Assembly (NCBI GenBank): GCA_023525975.1
Contig: CM042021.1
Span: 102,469,501 to 102,533,500 of the forward strand
Source of the DNA: Smallanthus sonchifolius
Lineage: Eukaryota > Streptophyta > Magnoliopsida > Asterales > Asteraceae
Direction: 5' to 3'
DNA: 64,000 nt
Positions 12,580 through 24,537 of this stretch are shown here, in pieces; within the stretch, counting starts at the first letter, position 1; every line of letters starts with the position of its first letter. A model generated the notes under the pieces. That model was not told the DNA's origin. It worked only from the letters and a program-made list of their open reading frames with translations, and did no database searches. The translations under genes and the position numbers were made by a program.

Positions 12580-15500
12580 TAACCCACAACTAATGTGACC
12601 ATATGCATACAATGCTTATGTGTCGTGTTGGCATGAGCATGCTCGCCACTAAAATCCTTGACCTATCCATAATACTTGTATTGACATAACCCATGCGACC
12701 ACGCACCATTTAATTATACTAACTTCCAATAATCCATAACTAATGTGACCATATGCATACAATGCTTATGTGTCATGTGGGCATGGGCATGCCGACCATT
12801 ACAACAAATGACCCGGCCATAATCCTAGCTTGTAATGCTATAACCCATGCGACAATGAACCCTTTAATTATACTAACAACCAATAACCAATAACTGATGT
12901 GACCATATGCATACAATGCTTATGTGTCATGTGGGCATGTGCATGCCGGCCACTACAACCCATAACCCGGCCATAAACCTTGTAATGTCGTAACCCATGC
13001 GGCCATGCACCCTTTAATTATACTAAAAACCAATAACCCAAAACTAATGTGACCATATGCATACAATGCTTATGTGTCATGTAGGCACGGGCATGCCGGC
13101 CACTTCAACCCATGAACTTGCCATAATTCTTGTAATGCCATAACCCATGCGACCATGCACCGTTTTATTATACTAACAACAAATAACCCACAACTAATGT
13201 GTCCATATACATACAATGCTTATGTGTCTTGTGGGCATGAGCATGCCAGCCTCTACAACCCATAACTCGGACATAATCCTTGTAATGACACAACCCATGT
13301 GACCATGCACCCTTTAATTATACTAAGAACCAATAACCCACAACTAATGTGACCATATGCATACAATGCTTATGTGTCATTTGGGCATGGGCATGGGCAT
13401 GTCGGACACTATAACACATGACAAGGCCATAATCCTTGTATTGCCATAACCCATGCGACCATGCTCCATTAGTTATACTAACAACCAATAACACACAACT
13501 AATGTGACCATATCCATACAATGCTAATGTGTCATGTGGGCAAGGGCATGCCAGCCAGTACAACCCATGACCCGACCATAATCCAAGCTTTTAATTACAT
13601 AGCCCATGCGACCATGCCCCCTTTAATTATACTAACAACCAATAACACATAACTAATGTGACCATATGCATACAATGCTTATGTGTCATGTGGGCATGGG
13701 CATGCAGACCACTACAACCCATGACCCGGCCATAATCCTAGCTTGTAATGCCATAATCCATGCGACCATGCACCCTTTAATTATACTAACAACCAATAAC
13801 CCATAACTAATGTGACCATATGCATACAATGCCTATGTATCATGTGGGCATGGGCCTGCCGGCCACTACAACCCATGACCTGGCCATAATCCTAGCTTGT
13901 AATGCCATAATCCATATGACCATGCACCCTTTCATTATACTAACAACCAAGAACCCACAACTAATGTGACCTATGCATACAATGCTTATGTGGGCGTGGG
14001 CATCCCGGCCACTACAATCGATGACCCTGCCATAACCCTTGTAATTCCATAACCCATGCGACCATTCAACCTTTAATTATACTAACAAAAAATAACCCAC
14101 AACTAATATGACCATATGCTTACAATGCTTATGTGTCTTGTGGGCATGGGCTTGCCGGACACTATAACACATGACCAGGCCATAATTCTTGTAATGCCAT
14201 GCACCATGTGACCATGCACCCTTTAATTATACTAACAACCAATAACCACAACTAATGTGACCATAGGCATACAATGCTTATGTGTCATGAGGGCATGAGC
14301 ATGCCGTCCACTACAACCCATGACCCGGCAATAATCCTTGTATTTCCATAACCCGTGCTACCATGCACACTTTAATTATATACTAACAACCAATAACCCA
14401 CAACTAATGTGATCATATGCATACAATGCTTATGTGTCATGTGGGCATGGGCAAGCCGGCCACAACAACCCATGACCCGGCCATAATCCTTGTAATGCCA
14501 TAACCCATGCGACCACTCAACCTTTAATTATACTAACAACCAATAACCCACATCTAATATGACCATATGCTTACAATTCTTATGTGTCTTGTGGGCATGG
14601 GCTTGTTGGATACTATAACACATGACCAGGCCGTAATCCTTGTAATGCCAAAACCCATGTGATCATGCACCATGTGACCATGCACCCTTTAATTATTATA
14701 ACAACCAATAACCCCTAACTAATGTGACCATATGCATACAATGCTCTATGTCATGTAGGCATGAGCATGCCGGCCACTACAACCCTTGACCCAGCCATAA
14801 TCCTTGTAAAGCCATAACCCATGCGACCATGCACCCTTTAATTATACTAACAACCAATAACCAACAACAAATGTGACCATATGCTTATATTGCTTATGTG
14901 TCATGTGGGCATGGGCATGCCGACCATTACAACCCATGACCCGGATAATCCTAGCTTGTAATGCCATAACCCAAGCTATAATGCACCTTTTAAATATACT
15001 AACAACTGATAACCCATAACTAATGTGACCATATGCATACAATGCTTATGTGTTTTTGTGGCATGGGCATGCCGGCCATTACAACAAATGACCTGGCTAT
15101 AATCCTAGCTTGTAATGCCATAACCCATGCGACAATGAACCCTTTAATTATACTAACAACCAATAACCATAAACTGATGTGACCATATGCATACAATGCT
15201 TATGTGTCATGTGGGCATGTGCATGCCGACCACTACAACCCATAACCCGGCCATAAACCTTGTAATGTTGTAACCTATGCGGCCATGCACCCTTTAATTA
15301 TACTATGCATACATTGCTTATGTGTCATGTGGGCATGGGCATGTCGGCCACTACAACCCATGACCCGGCCATAATCCTTATAATGTCATAACCCATGCGA
15401 CCATTCAACCTTTAATTATACTAACAATCAATAACCCACAACTAATATGACCATATTATTCAAATGCTTATGTGTCTTTTGGGCATGGGCTTGCCGGAAT

Positions 15501-16728
15501 CTATAACACATAACTAGGCCGTAATCCTTGTAATGCCATAACCCATGTGCCATGCACCATGTGACCATGCACCATGTGACCATGCACCATTTAATTATTC
15601 TAACAACCAATAACCCACAACTAATATGAACATATGCATACATTGCTTATGTGTCACGTGGGTATGGGCATGCCGGCAATTAAAACCCATGACCCGGCCA
15701 AAATCCTAGCTTGTAATACCATAATCCAAGCTATGATGCACCTTTTAATTATACTAACAACCAATAACCCATAACTAATATGACCATATGCATTCAATGT
15801 TTATGTGTCATGTGGGCATGGGCATGCCGGCCACAACAACCTATAACCCGGCCATAATCCTTGTAATGCCATAACCCATGCAGCCATGCACCCTTTAATT
15901 ATACTAACAAGCAATAACCCACTACAAATGTGACCATATGCATACAATGCTTATGTGTCATGTGGGCATGGGCATGCCGGCCATTACCACCCTTGACCCA
16001 GCCATAATTTTTGTAATGCCATAACCTATGCGGCCATGCACCCTTTAATTATAGTAACAACCAATAACCCGCAACTAATGTGACCATATGCATACAATGC
16101 TTTTGTGTCGTGTTGGCTTGTGCATGCCGGCCACTAAAACCCATGACCTATCCATAATCCTTGTATTGACATAACCCATGCGACCATGCACCAATTAATT
16201 ATACTAACTACCAATAATCCATAACTAATGTGACCATATGCATACAATGCTTTTATGTTATGTGGGCATCGGTATGCCGGCCACTACAACCCATGACCCA
16301 GCCATAATTCTTGTAATGCCATAACCCGTGTGATAACCCCTTAATGATACTAACCGCCAATAACCCACAACTAATGTGACCATATGCATACAATGCTTAT
16401 ATGTCATGTGGGCATGGGCATGCCGACCATTACAACAAAAGACCCGGCCATAATCCTAGCTGTAATGCCATAACCCATGCGACAATGAACCCTTTAATTA
16501 TACTAACAACCAATAACCAATAACTGATGCGACCATATGCATACAACGCTTATGTGTCATGTGGGCATGTGCATGCCGGCCACTACAACCCATAACCCGG
16601 CCATAAACCTTGTAATGTTGTAACCAATGCGGCCATGCACCCTTTAATTATACTAAAAACCAATAACCCAAAACTAATGTGACCATATGTATACAATGCT
16701 TATGTGTCATGTAGGCACAGGCATGACG

Positions 16729-16733
16729 GCCAC
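16729..16733. repeat. Target-site duplication of element B, left copy
   Basis: GCCAC before the LTR; the right copy at 27063-27067 is GCCAT, one mismatch. The undisturbed paralogous monomer at 13102 reads GCCACTTCAACC, so the right copy has probably mutated. Confidence 0.85.
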
Positions 16734-16976
16734 TGTAACATTTTTGATTTTCAGTATTCATATTTCAATTCAATGTGATACAATTTTGAACTCGATAATC
16801 GTGCACTGCCTTATTATTTTGCTTACCGTAAACTAAATGCAATGATTCAATACAAATTTACAAGTGTTGCTCGATTATATACACTTAAACGCTATACAAG
16901 TAACTATTTATTTCAAAGTAATCAAACTTGAAAGGTCAAGAACTAAAGTTGAAAAACAACAAGAAACCCTAGGTAA

Positions 16977-17100
16977 GCACGGTCGTGTTTCATCCTGGCA
17001 CGGTCGCGCCAAGTGCCTCGGCACGATCGCGCGACTGGTCCTGGAACGATCGCGCCCGGTGCCTAAGCACGGTCGCGCCTCTCTTGGGCACGGTCGCGCC
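16977..17100. repeat. GC-palindrome cluster 1 in the B 5' LTR
   Basis: Six copies related to GGCACGGTCGCGCC in about 124 bp, upstream of the TATA candidate. The matching cluster in the 3' LTR is 24780-24903. Confidence 0.85.
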
Positions 17101-17661
17101 CGCGTAACAGTCGAAACGTAAATGCAGTTTCAAAATGCTCGGCCGTTTGAATTCAAATCCGATGTGCGTTTCTCTTTCAGTATCAAAGAAAATAATTGTC
17201 AATTACGATCATTATCATCCATTTGCGAATTCTCTCAAGAAAAACCGTCCAAAATTTCTCCCAAGCCTCGAATCATTCTTTTCGATCCTGTTGCTACCAA
17301 ATAATAAAGGAAATCGATCCTCCGATCATCTCTAAGGTTTCTGAAGGGTTGAATCAGCCGGAATCGCAGTAGAAGACGCCGGAAAGCAATCTTGCCGTCG
17401 CTGGAACCTCCTTCTACCGACCTCCATCGATTCCCTACTCTTTCGGGTAATTGATCACTTGTTATTATCAGTTTTAGTATTTAGATCGAAAGCCCCATGT
17501 TAATATGGGCTTCCATTACAGAAATTATCCGGAACCGAAATTCCTATTTTTAATAAAAAGGATTTAATCGAATCCATTCTTCAACACGTTTTCCATACAA
17601 TTAATTTATATGAATAGACTCGTAACAACTCAGTAAACAAAAGCCCTAACAATTCCAACGC

Positions 17662-17669
17662 TATAAATA
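17662..17669 (+). promoter_or_regulatory. TATA-box candidate in the B 5' LTR
   Basis: TATAAATA in a C/T-rich setting, repeated in the 3' LTR at 25464-25471. Transcription from here would start about 30 bp downstream, just before GC-palindrome cluster 2. A second A/T-rich possibility (TTTATATATT near 18408) cannot be excluded. Confidence 0.45.
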
Positions 17670-17703
17670 CAAGATTTGTTCAATTCGTGTCTGATTTGGA
17701 AGA

Positions 17704-17985
17704 GACACGGTCGCGCCAATCAACTAGCGCGGTCGTGCCTCATGAAACGCGGTCATGCCGAGTAGCAGCGCGGTCGTGTCCTCCTGTCCAGACCTAGTCA
17801 TGCCCTTTGGGCTAGCCTCTGTGGTGTCTAAAAATCATAGACACGACCGTGCCGGGCCAAGGCACGGTCGTGCCTGTTGACTTGTCTAGTTTGTGCCCTC
17901 TGTTGGTCAACCCGGTCGCGCCCCGACTAGCGCGGTCGCGCCCGTGACTTGAGCACGATCGTGCCCTTCCGAGTCACGGTCGTGT
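17704..17985. repeat. GC-palindrome cluster 2 in the B 5' LTR
   Basis: About ten motif copies, including the inverted pair GACACGACCGTGCC and GGCACGGTCGTGCC. Lies downstream of the TATA candidate, so it may be transcribed as part of the 5' leader. The matching cluster in the 3' LTR is 25505-25788. Confidence 0.85.
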
Positions 17986-18572
17986 GTGACTTAGAAATTT
18001 TAACAGAATTATAATTTTATATTTTTCAATCAATAAATGTTTCAAATTTTATAAAAATATGTTTTCTGTATTTGAAGAGATAAATATTATTTATTTAAAA
18101 GTTTATTTAAAAATTTATAAAAATTAAATTTATATTTATCTTACACTTAAATGATGTTTTAAATGATTAAGTTACAAGTTTATAAATAAATAAATAATAA
18201 TTATTTATTTAATATTTAAACAAAAATAATTTATTTATACTTAATTACAATCAATATTTACATTATTTCATAAACTATAATCATTTAGTTAATTATTAAT
18301 TTACATTTAACACATGCATTATTTTCATAATCAACAATTTTATAAAAATTCTATTATTTAAATTCCAAACTTTAATCATATGTTCCAAAAATGGTTACTA
18401 CAACTTTATATATTTCATTTAATACTTTTTATACACAAACTCAACCTTCAATGTTAGACTTAAAACTTTGTACACCGATTTGATTCAATATATATTACTA
18501 TCTAGGTTAACCCGTGCGTATCAAGAACCCTTATTTTATCTATACTCTTTATTAGCTACATCTCCATACCAA

Positions 18573-19025
18573 GTGAGTATTTCATAGCCCCTTTTACTCT
18601 TTTACACTTTTGGGGTGAAACATGAACATTATTCAAATTACACATTCCATTTACACAAACAACACAAAGTACAAATCCTATTTACATTCATGTGTGCAAT
18701 TTGAGCTTTATGCCCGAGTGCTAGGCGTGCTAACCTTTGTATGCGATTATGTGCAATCATTAACTATACAAGCCGACGGTTTTCAATGATAGACCTATTG
18801 AGTCTGACAAACCCACCCAGGTGCGCGGTGATTGAAACCGACAACACAATTTTTGCATGCTAGTTACAAAGGTTTGGTTGTACATGGTTACACAATAGCT
18901 GCTCCCCATAAATGCCTTAGTTTATCATGTTTTGTAAAGAATTTGTTTTAAACTATATGCTATCTATATACAACTGTGTTATACTCACCAACTTTTTAGT
19001 TGACTTTATTTTATTCATGTTTCAG
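18573..19025 (+). other. Predicted intron in the B 5' LTR
   Basis: Donor CAA|GTGAGT, branch-like TTGAC in a T-rich tract, acceptor GTTTCAG|G; 453 bp, the same length as in element A. Its 3' LTR partner is 26380-26832, also 453 bp. It contains the motif GAGTCTGACAAACCCACCC shared by A-D and, altered, by E. Confidence 0.55.
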
Positions 19026-19259
19026 GCCCTAATATGTGAGAATGATTCAAGACGTGCTCAATATAGGATTTGGACTTAGCAATTTAAATCAAGAATTCTA
19101 TGAGTTGTTTTATGTTTCTTTGTTTGAATTTGGTATGTACTTGGATTATTTGTAATGAAAATTTGACTTTAATATATTTCAATTTAGTCAACCATGTGCT
19201 ATGAACAGTCTTACATGTCCCGCCCCGATGATTCCGCCATCGGTCGGGGTGTGACAGAT

Positions 19260-19272
19260 TGGTATCAGAGCC
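19260..19272 (+). other. Primer-binding site, element B
   Basis: TGGTATCAGAGCC, complementary to initiator tRNA-Met, three bases after the LTR. Confidence 0.93.
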
Positions 19273-19961
19273 TTGGTTATAGGGAATTAGGTTATTAGAC
19301 ACATTGACCTTGACTATAACTTTAGGACAACCACTTATGCTATGCTTCATGATTATGTGCTATGTGCTACATGTTATATGTTACATGCTTAGTATGATTA
19401 CTTATTATTTCATTTTGATGACTTATGTGTTTTAAATCCATGACTTATTAGGATGTTCATAAAAATTTAATAAATAATATCCTTTCATATATCCTAAAAC
19501 CTCATAATATTCCTATTTTCTTTTCTATCTTTATCCTTCTTAGCATGTGGAAAAATTCTTAAAGCAAAAAACAAAAATCTCTAAAATTTTTATTTCTTCG
19601 TTAAGGTTTTTAAACTTGTTAAATTATTTGAGGACACGTGCAATCTGGAAGGGTGACACCTGTATTTTGGGTTTTCTGTCTAGGAAAGCATTTCGCATAA
19701 ATCCCAATCAACCGAGGGACCCGTATGCTTTCCTGGGAATTCCCGAGATGAGTGTTTACTTATAGGCTAAAGCATGTCTCCTTGAAAAATTATATAAGTT
19801 TAATTAACCTTAATGTGCCATAGTATTCAAGTGATTTTATCACTTTTGAGTACAATCCAAACTAAGAATATCTATTTTTATTTTTCTTATCTCATTCTAT
19901 TAAACCCTATCAAATCTCATAAGTTCTTACAATCTTTCTTGTCTTGTGAAAAATCTGTGGA
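19273..19961 (+). other. Untranslated leader of element B
   Basis: Non-coding. Holds the conserved post-PBS segment, the TATGTGCTA-type low-complexity tract near 19355, and the paired arms AGGAAAGCAT (19682-19691) and ATGCTTTCCT (19725-19734) followed by GGGAATTCCC (19735-19744). Short ORFs here lack support. Confidence 0.8.
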
Positions 19962-22900
19962 ATGCCTCCTCGTCGTGCTCCCGCAACCAACGCCAACACC
20001 GACATTGCTGCTATTCTTACCCAATTGGTGACACAACTCACCCAAGCCAATGGTGCCACCAATGGCAACAATGGTGGAAATGGAAGCAATAGTGGTAATA
20101 ATGGTGGAAATGGTGGTAACAATCAATCTCAATGCACCTTCAAGCCCTTCAACTCGTGCAATCCCCTCAAGTTCTTTGGTACCGAAGGAGCTACTGGACT
20201 CCTTCAATGGTTTGAAAGCTTTGAGAATACCTTTCTCAATAGTGACTGTCCCGACAACCTCCGTGTTCGTCATGCTACAAGTGTCCTACAAAAACGGGCA
20301 CTTACATGGTGGAATGGGGAGAAAAGGAATAGGGGTGTTGATGTAGCTATGGCCTTACCTTGGGATGAGGTCAAAAGGCTTATGACCGAGGAGTTCTGTC
20401 CTCGAAATGAAGTGAAAAAGTTAGAAGCTGAATTTTGGGATCTTGCCCAAGATAACGAGGAAAGCTTAGCATATACAACTCGGTTCCATGAGTTGAGTCT
20501 TCTAGTGCCCCACATGGTCACTCCTTTGTCCCGTTGTATCGAAAAGTATATTGGTGGGCTACCAAGACAAATCCAAGATACTGTCTTAGGAAGAAATCCT
20601 GCTACTCTGGAGGATGCTATTCGTCTATCCGCTACCTTAACTGATAACCATGTGAAAGCGGGAACACTTACTAAGAAGGGTACCAAGAAAGTTTCTGAAA
20701 CCATAACCCATCCTACCCACAACAAAGAAGCCACAACTGAACCCTCCCGCAATAATAGGAAAACGAAGACTAGAAACTATGCGGTGGTCACTCCTACTAT
20801 TCCGGTTATCCAAGCTGCACCTATGGTTCAAACACCGGTCAAAAAGCCATATGTTGGAATTTACCCACTTTGTGCCACCTGCAACTACCATCATCCCCAA
20901 GGCATCCCATGTCGCCTTTATACTTATTGTGGGAGATATGGTCATACAGTTAGTGTTTGTAGGACCAAAGCTCTTACGGGTCAAGTCAACCCTCCAAACC
21001 GAACCGTCCCTCAAGTGGCTAACCAAGGTGCTCCCGCCATTGCTAATAGGCGTGCTTGCTATGAGTGTGGTGACCCGAACCATTTTCGTGATCAATGTCC
21101 AAGACCTGCAAATGCTAGATAAGGTGGAGCTCGTGGGCGTGCGTTCAACATAAACGCCAACGAAGCTCAAGCCAACAACAACGTGGTTAATGGTACGTTC
21201 CTTGTTAATAGTCAATATGCCTCCATTTTGTTCGATACCGGTGCCGATAAAAGTTTTGTGTCACTTAATTTTGAGCCTTTACTTGCAAAGACTCGATCCC
21301 AATTAGAGAAAACCTTCACCGTTGAAATAGCGAATGGTGACTCCCTTACAATTGACTCCATTATTTATGATTGCTCCTTAGAACTAAATGACCATTCATT
21401 CCCAATAAACCTTGTTCCAATGCCACTAGGAAGCTTTGATATCATCATATGCATGGATTGGCTATCGAATCATCATGCTGAAGTCATTTACTTTGAGAAG
21501 TGTATTCGAATACCTCTACCATCGAGAGAAACGTTGAGAGTTTTTGGTGAAAAGCCTTGCAAGGGACTTAAGTTGATGTCGTGTACTACCGCTCAAAAGT
21601 ACTTACGAAAGAAGTACATTGCTTTCTTAGCTCACATTGTTCAAAAGGACGTCAAGGAGAAGAGTAACCAAGACATTCCCATTATTCGAGATTTTCCCGA
21701 AGTTTTTCCTAAGGATTTATCCGGTCTTCCTCCCGTTCGTCAAGTAGAGTTTCGCATTGATCTTATACATGGAGCTAACCCCGTGGCTAGAGCCCCTTGT
21801 CGTCTTGCACCTTCTGAAATGCAAGAACTTGCAAGTCAACTTCAAGAGCTCTCCGACAAGGGGTTCATCCGCCCAAGTCATTCACCGTGGGGTGCACCCG
21901 TCTTATTTGTTAAGAAGAAGGATGGATCATTTCGCATGTGTATTGACTACCGCGAACTCAACAAGCTTACTATCAAGAACCGTTATCCTTTACCTAGAAT
22001 TGATGATCTCTTTGATCAACTTCAAGGTTCTACTTGTTTCTCGAAGATTGATCTTCGATCCGGTTATCATCAGCTTCGCGTTCAAGAAGATGACATTCCA
22101 AAGACTGCTTTTCGAACAAGGTATGGTCATTACGAGTTCATGGTTATGCCTTTCGGGTTAACCAATGCACCCGCAGTTTTCATGGATCTCATGAATCGTG
22201 TGTGCAAACCGTACCTTGATAAATTCGTGATCGTTTTCATTGATGATATCTTAATCTATTCCAAGACTAAAGCCGACCATGAAGAACATCTTAGACTGGT
22301 TTTGGATCTCTTGAGAAAAGAACAACTATATGCCAAATTCTCCAAATGTAAATTTTGGCTAAAGGAAGTTCAATTTCTTGGTCATATCGTCAACGACAAG
22401 GGTATTCATGTTGATCCAACTAAGATTGAAACGGTTAAGAATTGGAATGCCCCCAAGACTCCTACCGAAGTTCGTTCATTTCTTGGTCTTGTGGGTTATT
22501 ATCGTCGTTTCATCTCAAACTTCTCAAAGATTGCTGTCCCTCTCACCGCTTTGACCCACAAGGGTAAGACTTACGAATGGGGACCGAAACAAGAAGAAGC
22601 TTTTCAAACCCTCAAGCAAAAGCTGTGCAATGCTCCCATATTGACTCTCCCCGATGGAAATGATGATTTAGTTGTCTATTGTGATGCTTCTAACCAAGGT
22701 CTTGGTTGTGTTCTCATGCAACGAGGCAAAGTAATCGCTTATGCATCTAGGCAACTCAAAGTTCATGAGAAAAATTATACGACGCACGATCTCGAGTTAG
22801 GTGCGGTCATATTCGCGTTAAATATTTGGAGACATTACCTATATGGCACAAAATGTGTGATATTCACCGACCACAAAAGTCTTCAACATATCTTCAACCA

Positions 22901-24503
22901 AAAAGAACTCAATATGAGGCAACGACGTTGGGTCGAACTCCTTAACGACTATGACTGCGAGATTCGTTACCATCCCGGCAAAGCGAATGTTGTTGCCGAT
23001 GCTTTGAGTCGAAAGGACCACGTTATGCTTCACTGTGCCCGTATTCAAACCGATATTCAAACCCGTATCTTAGAAGCTCAACACGTCTCGGTAACCGAGG
23101 GTAACATGTATGAAGAAATGTCGTGTGGTGTTGAACTTCTTCTTAAATCAAAACCCAATGACTTACTATATTACTTGAACCGTATTTGGGTTCCCGATTG
23201 CGATGATCTCCGTACATTTCTCATGAACGAGGCTCACAAGACTCGTTATTCTATTCATCCTGGTGCGGATAAAATGTACTAAGATCTTCGCCAACAATAT
23301 TGGTGGCCCGGTATGAAAAAGGACATTACTCTCTATGTTGCCAAATGTTTAACCTGCTCCAAAGTCAAAGCCGAACATCAACGTCCTTCTGGTTTGCTTG
23401 AACAACCGGAAATCCCCGTGTGGAAATGGGAGAACTTAGCCATGGATTTTATTACCAAACTCCCTCGCACCTCGAGTGGTTATGATAGTATTTGGGTGAT
23501 CATTGATCGTCTCACCAAATCTGCTCATTTCTTGCCTATCCGTGAAGACTATCGGGTCGAGAAACTAGCCCGAATTTACATTGATGAAATTGTGAGCCGT
23601 CATGGTGTTCCTTTGAACATAATATATGATCGAGATGCCCGGTTCACTTCTCGATTTTGGCAATCTCTCCAAACTGCTTTTGGCACACGATTGGATTTGA
23701 GCACGGCTTACCATCCCCAAACTGATGGTCAAACCGAGCGAACAATCCAAACACTTGAAGACATGCTTAGAGCTTGCGTAATCGATTTTGGTGGCAATTG
23801 GGATTCACATTTAACCCTCATTGAGTTCTCTTACAATAATAGCTACCACACAAGTATCAACATGGCTCCATTCGAAGCTCTCTATGGTCGCAAATGTCGT
23901 TCTCCTATCTGTTGCAACGAGATTGGTGAAGCACAAATCACCGGTCCCGAGTTAATTCAAGAAACATCCGACAAGATTATTCAAATCCGTGACAATATTC
24001 GAGTAACGAGGAGTCGGCAAAAGAGTTATGCCGACAAACGTCGAAAACCCTTGGAATTCCAAGTCGGTGACCTTGTTCTTCTAAAGGTGTCCCCGTGGAA
24101 GGGCGTGATCCGCTTTGGAAAGAAAGGCAAGTTAGCACCTCGTTATGTTGGTCCATTCAAAATCCTTGAAAGAATTGGGAAAGTGGCTTACAAGCTCGAG
24201 TTACCTCCATCTCTTGGCAATGTGCATCCTACATTTCATATATCTAATCTGAAGAAGTGTCTCGCTGATGAAAATCTCCATATACCGCTTGACGACGTGC
24301 ACATTGATGAAACAATGCACTTCGTTGAGAAGCCGGTGGAAATTATGGATCGCGAAGTCAAACAACTCAAGCGAAGTCGCATTCCTATTGTCAAAGTTCG
24401 TTGGGAATCTAAGCGTGGTCCTGAGTTCACTTGGGAATGAGAAGACCAAATGAAGCTCAAGTACCCTCACCTTTTTACCGATACTATTGTTTCCTCTAGC
24501 TAA
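19962..24503 (+). pseudogene. Element B gag-pol polyprotein, one frame with three stop codons
   Basis: Start MPPRRAP at 19962; the original TAA is at 24501-24503. The frame is unbroken by indels; only TAA 21120-21122 (end of Gag), TAA 23280-23282 (between RNase H and integrase) and TGA 24438-24440 (in the chromodomain-like tail) interrupt it. By comparison with A and C all three fit single C-to-T changes (CAA or CGA codons). Protease DTGA, RT FIDD and RNase H CDAS motifs are intact. The first Gag knuckle has lost a cysteine (Tyr in the RLYTYC stretch); the second, CYECGDPNHFRDQC, is complete. It would be among the last of the A-C copies to lose activity (inference). Confidence 0.95.
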
Positions 24504-24519
24504 ATTTCGGGACGAAATT
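24503..24519 (+). other. Hairpin before the PPT (B)
   Basis: AATTTCG-GGA-CGAAATT, identical to that in A, C and D; overlaps the last base of the original stop codon. Confidence 0.8.
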
Positions 24520-24529
24520 CTCTCAACAT

Positions 24530-24536
24530 GGGGAGA
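24530..24536 (+). other. Polypurine tract, element B
   Basis: GGGGAGA followed by C and the TGTAAC end of the 3' LTR. Confidence 0.85.
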
Positions 24537-24537
24537 C

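Larger units (their letters stand above)
12575..16733. repeat. 150-bp tandem satellite, block 2
   Basis: Continues block 1 in the same orientation and phase. Marker variants repeat after about 3.63 kb: a GCCACTTCAACC monomer at 13102 matches the one interrupted by element B at 16729; the GCTTGTTGGATACTATAACA monomer occurs at 901 and 14601 (3645 bp apart once element A is removed). A monomer near 15551-15580 carries a local triplication of CATGTGACCATGCAC. Near 16060 the block repeats its own left edge (12575), with one extra monomer following. Confidence 0.97.
16734..19256 (+). repeat. Element B 5' LTR
   Basis: 2523 bp, TGTAAC to GTGACA. Order: about 240 bp of U3-like sequence, GC-palindrome cluster 1, about 560 bp with a TATA candidate near its end, GC-palindrome cluster 2, about 590 bp of A/T-rich sequence, predicted intron, and the terminal CCGATG/CATCGG hairpin. 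Confidence 0.95.

Noticed and set aside
13318..13563. Many antisense ORFs of 60-90 codons with His-rich MYAYGHISC...GRHAHAHMTHKH repeats across the satellite
   Set aside because: They follow from a 150-bp monomer being a multiple of three and lacking stops in one antisense frame; 154-bp monomers break them, and there is no sign of selection or a promoter.
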